A stretch of DNA of 61,077 bases from a virus, in IMG/VR virus record IMGVR_UViG_3300030098_000471, positions 1 to 61,077 of that record; one strand, 5' to 3'. A program made the translations under genes and the position numbers. Below are positions 30,864 through 38,605 of the stretch, in pieces (within the stretch, counting starts at the first letter, position 1; the number at the start of each line of letters is the position of its first letter). Under the pieces are notes generated by a model, which was not told the origin of the DNA, ran no database searches, and worked only from the letters and a program-made list of their open reading frames with translations.

Positions 30864-31375
30864 TGGCTTGGTTAGATAAAGATAAGGAAAGAAAATGGAA
30901 AAGGGAATATAAGAAAAGCCGATATGAAAATGATCCTGAGTTTAAAGAAAAAGAAAAAGCTAGGAGAAGAAAATATACTGCTACACATCCTGAACAAGGT
31001 AAAGTTCAAGGTCAAAGATGGAAAGAAAAAGCTACTACCCTAGCTTCAGATGCTTTTTTCACAGCTAAAATTAATAGCTTGAGAGGAAGAGCCAAAGAAA
31101 AAAATTTAGATTTTAATTTAGATAAAGAATTTTTAAAAATTATTTTTCCTAAAGATAATAAGTGTCCTGCATTAAAAATAAAATTTAAAACAGGCAATGA
31201 AGGGGGCAGGTATAATTCTCCTAGCGTTGATCGAATTGATAATTCAAAAGGATATGTAAAAGGTAATATTATTTGGGTATCAAACCTAGCCAACATGATT
31301 ATGTCAAGTGGCACACCTCAACAGGTGTTAGATGTAGGAAAGTTTTTTAAAGAACAGATGGAGAATATAAAATGA
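30863..31375 (+). CDS. HNH / endonuclease VII-like nuclease, 170 aa
   Basis: The N-terminus is a basic helical region. The core holds KCPALKIKFK, then PSVDRIDNSKGYVKGNIIWV and SNLANMIMSSGT, a signature of HNH-like and T4 endonuclease VII-related phage proteins (S-x-DRID ... KGYVxGNxxWVS ... AN). It may resolve branched DNA or act as a selfish homing nuclease. It overlaps the helicase stop by one base and the next gene by four, so it is part of the operon. Confidence 0.75.
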   Translation: MAWLDKDKERKWKREYKKSRYENDPEFKEKEKARRRKYTATHPEQGKVQGQRWKEKATTLASDAFFTAKINSLRGRAKEKNLDFNLDKEFLKIIFPKDNKCPALKIKFKTGNEGGRYNSPSVDRIDNSKGYVKGNIIWVSNLANMIMSSGTPQQVLDVGKFFKEQMENIK

Positions 31376-31836
31376 ATACAATGGGGAAGCGCAAACAATT
31401 TGATAGGGCATTGTATGAAGTAGCAGATAGAGATGCAAAGGCCGCTACCTTGAAGTACATTAAAGACATGAACTACACCACCATAGATACAAAGGAACGA
31501 AAAGACTTTGATATTATCTGTAAGGCTGAAGATAATATTCATCACCTCTATGAAGTAGAAATAAAATATTCTTGGAAGGGTGATTGGAATCCTACTTGGA
31601 AGGAGATACGAATACCTTATCGCAAGAGTCGCTTACTTACTAAGTGGAAGGAGCAATACCCTGACGCACTCTTCACATTCATAGTGTGGCGTAATGATTG
31701 TAAACAAGCATGGCATATTGACGCAAATATTTTACTTGACTGTGAGGTAAAAGAAGTGTCTAATAGGAACATCAGAAAGGGTGAGAAGTTCTTCCACATT
31801 AACGTAGAGGATGCTTGTCTCATTGAGGTAGATTAA
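31372..31836 (+). CDS. PD-(D/E)XK nuclease-like protein, 154 aa
   Basis: The motif DFDIIC followed by HLYEVEIKYSWKGDW (about residues 46-68) gives D ... E-x-K of the PD-(D/E)XK fold. Placement between HNH protein and polymerase is like that of T7 endonuclease I (gp3) and related nucleases, which cut junctions or degrade host DNA. The second promoter-like sequence for the polymerase lies inside its 3' part. Confidence 0.65.
   Translation: MNTMGKRKQFDRALYEVADRDAKAATLKYIKDMNYTTIDTKERKDFDIICKAEDNIHHLYEVEIKYSWKGDWNPTWKEIRIPYRKSRLLTKWKEQYPDALFTFIVWRNDCKQAWHIDANILLDCEVKEVSNRNIRKGEKFFHINVEDACLIEVD
31736..31764 (+). promoter_or_regulatory. Promoter-like sequence before DNA polymerase
   Basis: TTGACT (31736-31741), 17-bp spacer, TCTAAT (31759-31764), inside the 154-aa nuclease gene and 73 bases upstream of the polymerase ATG. 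Each box has one mismatch to the sigma70 consensus. Confidence 0.45.
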
Positions 31837-33471
31837 ATGACAACAGCTATAGTTGATATTGAAACAGATAGTTTGAATGCAACAAAGATACATTGTATCG
31901 TAGCAAGGAGTTATGAAACAAATAAAGTTAAGGCGTGGGTAGGGCAGGAGTGTTCAGAGTTTGCTAGTTGGTCGCAGCAGATTGATACTTTTATTATGCA
32001 CAATGGTATCAGCTTTGATGCTCCTGTCCTAAATCGTATACTAGGATGTAACATAAAGCTTAATCAAATACGTGATACTCTTATTGAGTCACAGCTTTAC
32101 AATCCCATAAGAGATGGTGGGCATTCTCTTGAGGCATGGGGCAAGAGCCTTGGCTTTGAGAAGGGAGACTTCCATGACTTCTCAGAGTACTCTCCTGAGA
32201 TGCTGGAGTATTGTAAACGTGATACAGAGGTAACACGTCTGGTAGCACAGGAGCTAGAGAAAGAAGGCAAGGATTTTAGTTCTCAGTCTTATGAGTTAGA
32301 GCGTAAGGTCAGAGCTATAATAGATAAGCAACAGAACAATGGCTTTGCTTTTAAATTAAAAGAAGCTATGATCCTACAGGCTCAGTTGCAAGATGAGTTA
32401 CATGATCTAGAGCGTAAAGCAGAGGAAGACTTTGAACCCACAGTGGTTGAATTAAAAACCAAGACCAAGTATATACCTTTTAATATAGCAAGTCGTAAGC
32501 AGATAGCAGAGAGACTACAGGTTAAAGGGTGGAAGCCCAAGCAGATGACTGATAAAGGTAACGTAATTATTAATGAGGCAGTCTTATCAAAGATTGATAT
32601 GCCCGAAGCCAAGATGTTTAACAGGTATTTCCTATTGCAAAAACGCACTGGCTTATTAAAGTCTTGGATATCAGAATGTCAAGAAGATAACCGTGTACGT
32701 GGGAGGGTAATGACACTGCGTACCATAACAGGAAGGATGGCACATGCAGTACCTAATATGGCACAAGTCCCTGCTATCTATAGTCCTTACGGCAGAGAAT
32801 GCAGGGGCTTATGGACAGTGGATGATCAATCTAAATATCGCTTGGTAGGTGTTGATGCCAGTGGTCTTGAACTGAGATGCTTGGCTCACTACATGAATGA
32901 CCCTGAGTATACCAACATCGTATTGACAGGTGATGTACACACAGCTAATCAGCAAGCCGCTGGATTAAGAACCAGAGATCAAGCCAAGACTTTTATCTAT
33001 GCTTTTCTCTATGGTGCAGGGCCAACCAAGATTGGTAAGGTGGTTGGTAAAGGGCCAGCCGCAGGGCAGAACCTTATTAAAAAATTCTTGGAGCGTACAC
33101 CAGCATTGGGAAGACTAAGAGATAACGTAGCAAGATGGTCTAAGAGTGGCACCATACCTGCACTGGATGGTAGGTTATTACATATTAGGTCAGAACATGC
33201 GGCATTAAACACCCTACTTCAAGGTGCTGGTGCTATAATATGTAAGCAATGGCTTGTTCATATCATGGAACGAGTCATAAAGGCTGACCTAGATGTAAGG
33301 TTGGTTGCTTCAATTCATGATGAATATCAATTTGAAGTAGCTATACCAGATGTAAATAGGTTTTGTAAATTAACAAAGGAGGCAATGACACAGACACAAA
33401 AAATACTTGGAGTTAAATGTGAATTAGACTGTGATTATAAAGTTGGAGAAACATGGGCTGATACACATTAA
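31837..33471 (+). CDS. Family-A DNA polymerase, T7-like, 544 aa
   Basis: The replicative polymerase. The 3'-5' exonuclease part shows DIETDS (7-12), MHNGISFDAPVL (about 60-72) and YCKRDTEV (about 128-135). The polymerase part shows motif A VGVDASGLELR (about 340), motif B RDQAKTFIYAFLYGAG (about 378-393) with the Lys and Tyr typical of T7 polymerase, and motif C SIHDEYQ (about 490). At 544 aa it is shorter than T7 polymerase (about 700), suggesting that the thioredoxin-binding insertion is missing or reduced. Confidence 0.95.
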   Translation: MTTAIVDIETDSLNATKIHCIVARSYETNKVKAWVGQECSEFASWSQQIDTFIMHNGISFDAPVLNRILGCNIKLNQIRDTLIESQLYNPIRDGGHSLEAWGKSLGFEKGDFHDFSEYSPEMLEYCKRDTEVTRLVAQELEKEGKDFSSQSYELERKVRAIIDKQQNNGFAFKLKEAMILQAQLQDELHDLERKAEEDFEPTVVELKTKTKYIPFNIASRKQIAERLQVKGWKPKQMTDKGNVIINEAVLSKIDMPEAKMFNRYFLLQKRTGLLKSWISECQEDNRVRGRVMTLRTITGRMAHAVPNMAQVPAIYSPYGRECRGLWTVDDQSKYRLVGVDASGLELRCLAHYMNDPEYTNIVLTGDVHTANQQAAGLRTRDQAKTFIYAFLYGAGPTKIGKVVGKGPAAGQNLIKKFLERTPALGRLRDNVARWSKSGTIPALDGRLLHIRSEHAALNTLLQGAGAIICKQWLVHIMERVIKADLDVRLVASIHDEYQFEVAIPDVNRFCKLTKEAMTQTQKILGVKCELDCDYKVGETWADTH

Positions 33472-33475
33472 GTAC

Positions 33476-33504
33476 TTGACAAATTAAATTAGATAGTGTA
33501 TACT
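33476..33504 (+). promoter_or_regulatory. Sigma70-type promoter of the ssDNA-binding gene
   Basis: TTGACA (33476-33481), 17-bp spacer, TATACT (33499-33504), directly after the polymerase stop. With the terminator at 34058-34095 it makes the next gene an autonomous unit. Confidence 0.8.
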
Positions 33505-33575
33505 AATGGAGTTAAAGTAGTAGACAAATATATCAACAGCCACGATGGTGTGGCACTAAACACAAGGAGAAACAT

Positions 33576-34049
33576 ATGGCTATTCAACCTTTATATTTAA
33601 CTGGTAAATGTTATTGGGCTTCTGTTGTAGAACCCAATAGTACGTTTGAACCAACATGGCAAGTTGATCTTTGCCTTGATGAAGATACTAAAGCTTTAGT
33701 TCAACAAGCTGGTTTAAAGGTTCGTAATAAAGATGACGAGCGTGGAGAGTTTGTCACATTAAAGCGTAAGGTGCAGGGTAAGAATGGCCCACGCAAAGCA
33801 CCTATGGTAGTGGATTCCCAAAACAATCCTTGGGATAATAAACTTATTGGGAATGGTAGTGTGGTAACGGTAAAAGCCCTTCCCTTTGAGTGGAACTATG
33901 CAGGTAAGTCTGGTAAGTCGGCTGATCTTGCAGGAGTTCAAGTAGTGGAGTTGGTTGAGTATGGGGATAAAGACTTTGATGTTGTAGAAGGTGGCTATGT
34001 TAATAAAGCAGCCACTGAAATGTCAGATGATATTCCATTTGGTAACTAA
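33576..34049 (+). CDS. Probable single-stranded DNA-binding protein, 157 aa
   Basis: The protein has an OB-fold-like beta pattern (GKCYWASVVEPNSTFEPTWQ, VDLCLDEDTK ... RGEFVTLKRKVQ), a VVTVKALPFEWN region, and an acidic C-terminal tail ending DDIPFGN, typical of SSB proteins, where the acidic aromatic tip binds partners. It has its own promoter and terminator, which suits a protein needed in large amounts. The family assignment (DUF2815-like) is from memory; the SSB role is an inference from fold, tail and position. Confidence 0.7.
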   Translation: MAIQPLYLTGKCYWASVVEPNSTFEPTWQVDLCLDEDTKALVQQAGLKVRNKDDERGEFVTLKRKVQGKNGPRKAPMVVDSQNNPWDNKLIGNGSVVTVKALPFEWNYAGKSGKSADLAGVQVVELVEYGDKDFDVVEGGYVNKAATEMSDDIPFGN

Positions 34050-34057
34050 GTGAGGAT

Positions 34058-34095
34058 GGGGTGCCGCATTAGGGTTAGTGTGGCACCCTATTTTT
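34058..34095 (+). terminator. Rho-independent terminator after the SSB gene
   Basis: GGGTGCC (34059-34065) pairs with GGCACCC (34082-34088) and is followed by TATTTTT. It lies eight bases after the ssb stop, so most transcripts from the promoter at 33476 would end here. Confidence 0.75.
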
Positions 34096-34098
34096 ATT

Positions 34099-34953
34099 AT
34101 GAAAAAAATTGAAACATTAGTAGAAGATATATATGATCTTTTCAATCTTACTCCTATAGAAAGGGATGAAAAAGAAGTAGATAAACTCATAGATAAGTTT
34201 GGAGATATGCTTAAAGTTCATATCAAAGAATTTATGTATAGTAAGCCGAGAGATGGTCATCTAAGGTTGTCTGGTATTGGTAAACCAAACAGACAGTTGT
34301 GGTATGATGTTAATACAGAAACAACGGAAGAAAGTTTACCATCAAGCACAAGGATTAAATTTCTTTACGGTTATATATTGGAAGAATTATTATTATTATG
34401 TGCCGAAGTTGCTGGTCATACAGTAGAAGCACAGCAAAAAGAAGTATCAGTAGAAGGAGTATTAGGACATCAGGATGCAATTATTGATGGGGTTTTGGTT
34501 GATTGTAAGTCTGCTTCTGGAAGAAGCTTTGACAAGTTTGCTTCTCATAACATAGCAGAAGATGACCCCTTTGGTTACATAGCACAGATATCTGCGTATG
34601 CTCAAGCCAATGGCATAGATAAAGCAGCTTTCCTTGCTATAGATAAATCTACAGGTAAGATTTGCTTAACACCTGTTCATTCAATGGAGATGATAAATGC
34701 TGGTGACAGGGTTAAGAAAATTAAAAAAATTGTGGCAGGAGATAATGTACCTGATAGGTGTTACGATGCTGTACCTGATGGGAAGTCTGGTAATTATAAG
34801 CTTCCTATTGGTTGTGTTTATTGTAGACACAAGGAGTTGTGTTGGTCTGATGCTAATCAAGGGCAAGGCATTCGCACATTCAAGTATGCACATGGTAAAA
34901 GATATCTGGTACAGGTTGCAAAGACACCTGAAGTTGAGGAACTAACTAACTAA
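34099..34953 (+). CDS. Cas4/RecB-like exonuclease, 284 aa
   Basis: An ssDNA/dsDNA exonuclease of the PD-(D/E)XK superfamily. The catalytic stretch reads GHQDAIIDGVLVDCKSASG with D, D and K as expected, followed by YIAQISAYAQANG (QxxxY motif). The C-terminal CVYCRHKELCW (C-x2-C-x5-C) with an earlier Cys resembles the Fe-S staple of Cas4/AddB nucleases. I prefer the ATG at 34099 because the upstream codons lie inside the terminator hairpin. It may act in host DNA degradation or recombination with the SSB. Confidence 0.8.
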   Translation: MKKIETLVEDIYDLFNLTPIERDEKEVDKLIDKFGDMLKVHIKEFMYSKPRDGHLRLSGIGKPNRQLWYDVNTETTEESLPSSTRIKFLYGYILEELLLLCAEVAGHTVEAQQKEVSVEGVLGHQDAIIDGVLVDCKSASGRSFDKFASHNIAEDDPFGYIAQISAYAQANGIDKAAFLAIDKSTGKICLTPVHSMEMINAGDRVKKIKKIVAGDNVPDRCYDAVPDGKSGNYKLPIGCVYCRHKELCWSDANQGQGIRTFKYAHGKRYLVQVAKTPEVEELTN

Positions 34954-34955
34954 GT

Positions 34956-35384
34956 ATGCACTGGAAGTATCACAAGAAGCCTGATCCCAACAGTCATTTT
35001 GGGTTTGTCTATCTTATTACAAACAAGAAGACAGGTAAAGCTTATGTGGGATGCAAACAGTATTGGCATAAAGTAAAGAGAAAGAAGGGTAGCTCCAAGA
35101 CAACCAAGAGAGAATCCAATTGGGTTGTCTATATGGGTTCCTCTAAATTGCTATTGGAAGATATCAAGAAGACAGGTAAGAGAAATTTTAAGTTTGAGAT
35201 AATAGCAGAGTTTAAAAATAAAAGAAGTTTAAAATACTATGAACTGTACTATCAAATGAAATATAATGTTTTATCATCTACCTTGGAAGGTACAGATGAA
35301 CCAGCATATTATAATAATTATGTAGGTGGTAAGTTCTATAGACCAGTACAAGAGTTTGAGAATGAACCTAAAAGATTTAGATAA
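34956..35384 (+). CDS. GIY-YIG endonuclease, 142 aa
   Basis: The N-terminal domain shows FGFVYLITNKKTGKAYVGCK, the GIY-YIG motif of Seg/UvrC-type nucleases (here FVY ... YVG), with Lys- and Arg-rich segments and KRNFKFEIIAEF beyond. It may be a free-standing homing endonuclease. It overlaps the next gene by 23 bases. No DNA-binding domain is seen at the C-terminus, which is shorter than usual. Confidence 0.75.
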   Translation: MHWKYHKKPDPNSHFGFVYLITNKKTGKAYVGCKQYWHKVKRKKGSSKTTKRESNWVVYMGSSKLLLEDIKKTGKRNFKFEIIAEFKNKRSLKYYELYYQMKYNVLSSTLEGTDEPAYYNNYVGGKFYRPVQEFENEPKRFR

Positions 35385-35706
35385 TATACTAAAGCTACAA
35401 TCAAAAGCTTTTAAAAATCCAGAGAATATACTATTCTTATCAGTTATATACCAAGCATTACTTGATGCAACTGAACCTAAAGTTGAGAATGAAAAGACAA
35501 GTATAACATCTATAAGAAATCAAGCAAAGGCTTGGTTCTTTGCATCAATAGGTGTGACAAGTGAAGACTTTGAACTTATCTGTGATAATGCTGGTCTTAG
35601 ACCCTCAATGGTTAGAGAGTTTGCATACTACATTATTAATTCAGATGATAAAGATGAAGCCAGAAGTAGATTAAACCTTATATGGAAAGGAGCTAGTGAT
35701 AGTTAG
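35362..35706 (+). CDS. Conserved phage protein, helix-turn-helix-like, 114 aa
   Basis: The ATG at 35362 (MNLKDLDNILKLQSKAFKNP) is preferred. The protein holds FLSVIYQALLDATEP and AWFFASIGVTSEDFELICDN followed by AGLRPSMVREFAYYIIN. This double helix pattern is seen in a common phage family of unknown role; the second part may be a DNA-binding helix-turn-helix. It lies between the GIY-YIG gene and the DUF3310 gene. Confidence 0.65.
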   Translation: MNLKDLDNILKLQSKAFKNPENILFLSVIYQALLDATEPKVENEKTSITSIRNQAKAWFFASIGVTSEDFELICDNAGLRPSMVREFAYYIINSDDKDEARSRLNLIWKGASDS

Positions 35707-36045
35707 ATGTCAGACTTACAAAGCGATCATGAATTTTATGAGCCTGAGTATAATATACGTGAATCAAGAGATAATTATGTATTGAGAAGATTAAAAGAAG
35801 ATAGGGAACAAGTTGAGAGAATTAAGAAAGAAGCCCTTAACAAACAGGTAGGTGGTAATCATTATAAAGACTGTGAAATACAACCTGTAGAATATATATA
35901 CTCTAATGGTCTTGACTTCTTAGAAGGTAATGTGGTAAAGTATATAACACGACATAGAGCAAAAGGTGATGGTGAGAAGGACATACGAAAAGTAATACAC
36001 TATGCAGAGATGATATTGGAAATGGTATATAAGAAAGGAGAATAA
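35707..36045 (+). CDS. DUF3310 / T7 gp1.7-like nucleotide kinase, 112 aa
   Basis: The C-terminal domain KQVGGNHYKDCEIQPVEYIY, then GLDFLEGNVVKYITRHRAKG and DIRKVIHYAEMIL is the signature of DUF3310; T7 gp1.7, in this family, phosphorylates dTMP and dGMP. The first 40 residues are a charged extension. It sits directly before nrdA, in keeping with dNTP supply. Confidence 0.8.
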   Translation: MSDLQSDHEFYEPEYNIRESRDNYVLRRLKEDREQVERIKKEALNKQVGGNHYKDCEIQPVEYIYSNGLDFLEGNVVKYITRHRAKGDGEKDIRKVIHYAEMILEMVYKKGE

Positions 36046-36048
36046 TAT

Positions 36049-37848
36049 ATGTCTCAGATGACCCATCTTGGGATCACAATTAACCCTGCAAGAGACAATT
36101 TATTTGATCAATTAGGAATAGCTAGGTTAAAAGAATCCTACATGTTAGACAACGAACTATCTCCACAAGAGAGGTTTGCTTTTGTATCTAAAACTTTTTC
36201 TTCTAATAATGAACATGCACAAAGATTATATGAATATGCCTCACAACATTGGCTATCTTATTCTACTCCAATACTTTCTTATGGGAGGTCAAAACGTGGC
36301 CTTCCTATTTCATGTTATCTAAACTACATTGAAGATACAGCCGAAGGGCTGGTTAATAATCTATCAGAGACTAACTGGCTATCTATGTATGGTGGTGGAG
36401 TTGGTATTGGGTTTGGTATTCGTTCTGCAGATGAGAAGTCTACAGGTATGATGCCACACCTCAAGATGTATGATGCTTCCAGTTTGGCATACAGACAAGG
36501 TAAAACTCGTAGGGGTAGCTATGCTGCTTATCTTGATATTGATCATCCTGATATACTATTATTTTTAGAGATGCGTAAGCCAACTGGTGATCAAAACTTT
36601 AGATGCCTTAACTTACATCATGGTATTAATATCAGTCATAAGTTTATGCAACTGGTTGAAGATTGTATGACTGATCCGAATAAAGATGATAGCTGGCAAT
36701 TACGTGATCCTCATACAAAAGAAGTTAAAGAAACTGTATCAGCAAGAGATATGTGGCAACGTATACTGGAGATGCGTATGCAAACAGGAGAGCCATATCT
36801 ACACTTCATTGATACGTCTAATGAGAAACTACCTGTATGGCTCAAGCAAATGGGCTTGGAGATTAATCAATCTAATCTATGTTCAGAGATTATACTACCA
36901 ACAAACAAAGAACGTACTGCTGTGTGTTGTCTCTCATCTCTTAACCTTGAGTACTTTGATGAGTGGTCAAAAGAAAAAGGTTTTCTCAAAGATATATTGG
37001 AGATGCTAGACAATGTATTAACAATGTTTATTAATGAAGCACCTGATAGTATTGAACGTGCAAGATATTCTGCCATGCGTGAGCGTAGTGTTGGTGTAGG
37101 AGCATTAGGGTTTCATGCCTACCTGCAAAAGAAAGGAGTCCCTTTTGAATCTGCAATGGCAAAGTCCAGTAATATAAGAATATTTAAACATATTAGATCA
37201 GGTCTTGATTTAGCTAATCGTGAGCTTGGTTCTGAAAGAGGTTCTGCACCTGATGCCTTTGGTACTGGACTTAGGTGTAGTCATGTTATGGCTGTTGCAC
37301 CTAATGCTTCTTCTTCTATTATCATGGGTAATACATCTCCATCTATTGAACCTTGGAGAGCCAACGCTTATAGGCAAGATACCCTCAGTGGTTCTTTTCT
37401 GAATAAGAATAAGTTTTTGGATAAACTTATAGAAAAGAAATGCCAAGACAATGAGAACCTTAACTATGATCGTATCTGGTCTTCTATTATAGCTAATGAT
37501 GGTTCAGTACAACACCTAAGATGTCTAACAGATGAAGAAAAAGATTTATATAAAACAGCTATGGAGATTGACCAGAGGTGGGTCATTGAACATGCTGCTG
37601 ACAGGCAAGAATATATTGACCAATCACAATCACTCAATGTATTCTTTAGGCCAGATGCAAACATAACTTATCTACATGCTGTACATTTCCTAGCATGGAA
37701 GAAAGGAGTAAAGACTATGTATTACTGTCGCTCTGAAAAGATTGGTAAGGCTGATAAGGTATCACGTAAGATTGAACGTGAGATTATCAAGGAGATTGAT
37801 ATTGAATCTCTTGCTTCTGGTGAAGAGTGTTTAGCGTGTGAAGGTTAA
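36049..37848 (+). CDS. nrdA: Ribonucleotide reductase class Ia large subunit, 599 aa
   Basis: Reduces ribonucleotides to deoxyribonucleotides for phage DNA. The cysteines of the active site are visible in PISCYLN (about residue 88), NLCSEIILP and AVCCLSSLNL (about 280-300). The finger loop NASSSIIMGNTSPSIEP and C-terminal MYYCRSEKIG tyrosine pair are present, and the tail ECLACEG holds the redox CxxC pair. With 599 residues it lacks the N-terminal ATP-cone of cellular NrdA, so allosteric shut-off by dATP is probably lost. Confidence 0.95.
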   Translation: MSQMTHLGITINPARDNLFDQLGIARLKESYMLDNELSPQERFAFVSKTFSSNNEHAQRLYEYASQHWLSYSTPILSYGRSKRGLPISCYLNYIEDTAEGLVNNLSETNWLSMYGGGVGIGFGIRSADEKSTGMMPHLKMYDASSLAYRQGKTRRGSYAAYLDIDHPDILLFLEMRKPTGDQNFRCLNLHHGINISHKFMQLVEDCMTDPNKDDSWQLRDPHTKEVKETVSARDMWQRILEMRMQTGEPYLHFIDTSNEKLPVWLKQMGLEINQSNLCSEIILPTNKERTAVCCLSSLNLEYFDEWSKEKGFLKDILEMLDNVLTMFINEAPDSIERARYSAMRERSVGVGALGFHAYLQKKGVPFESAMAKSSNIRIFKHIRSGLDLANRELGSERGSAPDAFGTGLRCSHVMAVAPNASSSIIMGNTSPSIEPWRANAYRQDTLSGSFLNKNKFLDKLIEKKCQDNENLNYDRIWSSIIANDGSVQHLRCLTDEEKDLYKTAMEIDQRWVIEHAADRQEYIDQSQSLNVFFRPDANITYLHAVHFLAWKKGVKTMYYCRSEKIGKADKVSRKIEREIIKEIDIESLASGEECLACEG

Positions 37849-37865
37849 TTGAAAGGATATTAATT

Positions 37866-38438
37866 ATGGAACTTACTGCTGAGATAGCTAGAGAATTATT
37901 AACTTACAATCCTGATACTGGTAAACTTTACTGGAAAGAAAGACCAGCAAAATATTTTAAAAATCCTAAATGGCATATGAAGTCTTGGAATAATAAATTT
38001 GCTGGTAAAGAAGCACTTACAAACATTACTCGTAGAAAATCTGGACAGATAGCTAGATTAGAAGGCCATGTATTAAACAAAAGTTATTACACACATCGTA
38101 TAGCGTGGTTAATGTATTATGGTGAGTGGCCTAAAAATCAAATAGACCATATAAATCAAGACCCTACAGATAATAGAATAAAAAATCTTAGGGATGTAAC
38201 TAACTCTGAAAATAGTAAAAATAAAACATTACAAAAAAATAATACAACTGGTTATGTAGGGGTGTATTTTTATAAACATAAACGGTATAAAAAATATCGT
38301 GCAAGAATACGTATTAATACTATTTTAAAACATTTAGGATATTATGACACTGCTGAAGAAGCAGCAGCAGCTAGAGCAGTAGCAAATATTAATTACAACT
38401 TTCATCCTAATCATGGCAATCATAAAGTAACTACATGA
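37866..38438 (+). CDS. HNH homing endonuclease with AP2-like domain, 190 aa
   Basis: A free-standing selfish nuclease between nrdA and nrdB. HRIAWLMYYGEWPKNQIDHI, then DPTDNRIKNLRDVTNSENSKN is the HNH signature, and the C-terminal GYVGVYFYKHKRYKKYRARI, then GYYDTAEEAAAARAVA is an AP2-like DNA-binding domain. Such nucleases often lodge in nrd operons. It is more AT-rich in codon use than nrdA and nrdB. Confidence 0.85.
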   Translation: MELTAEIARELLTYNPDTGKLYWKERPAKYFKNPKWHMKSWNNKFAGKEALTNITRRKSGQIARLEGHVLNKSYYTHRIAWLMYYGEWPKNQIDHINQDPTDNRIKNLRDVTNSENSKNKTLQKNNTTGYVGVYFYKHKRYKKYRARIRINTILKHLGYYDTAEEAAAARAVANINYNFHPNHGNHKVTT

Positions 38439-38605
38439 GAACCAGTATGATTTATAAATGGTATTGTCATCTAAGGAGTAAAGACTATGGAATTTGTACC
38501 AGCTTCTTTTGCGCTGTGTCCAACAGCAAACATGATTTTGACCACGAAGAAGACATCCCTCGAAAGTGGATTGATAACAGAGGAGAAAGACCCTATGATG
38601 GATAA
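38435..38605 (+). CDS. Small protein between HNH gene and nrdB, 56 aa
   Basis: A 56-residue frame starts at an ATG overlapping the HNH stop (ATGA) and ends overlapping the nrdB start. It reads MRTSMIYKWYCHLRSKDYGI, then CTSFFCAVSNSKHDFDHEED, and ends IPRKWIDNRGERPYDG. The balanced composition and tight fit with both neighbours suggest it is coding rather than the alternative frame that would extend nrdB upstream. Three cysteines; no family recognised. Confidence 0.5.
   Translation: MRTSMIYKWYCHLRSKDYGICTSFFCAVSNSKHDFDHEEDIPRKWIDNRGERPYDG

Noticed and set aside
38487-38594. Upstream extension of nrdB by 36 residues
   Set aside because: It resembles no NrdB N-terminus; a different frame with better coding character and overlaps explains this stretch, and a good ribosome site precedes the ATG at 38595.
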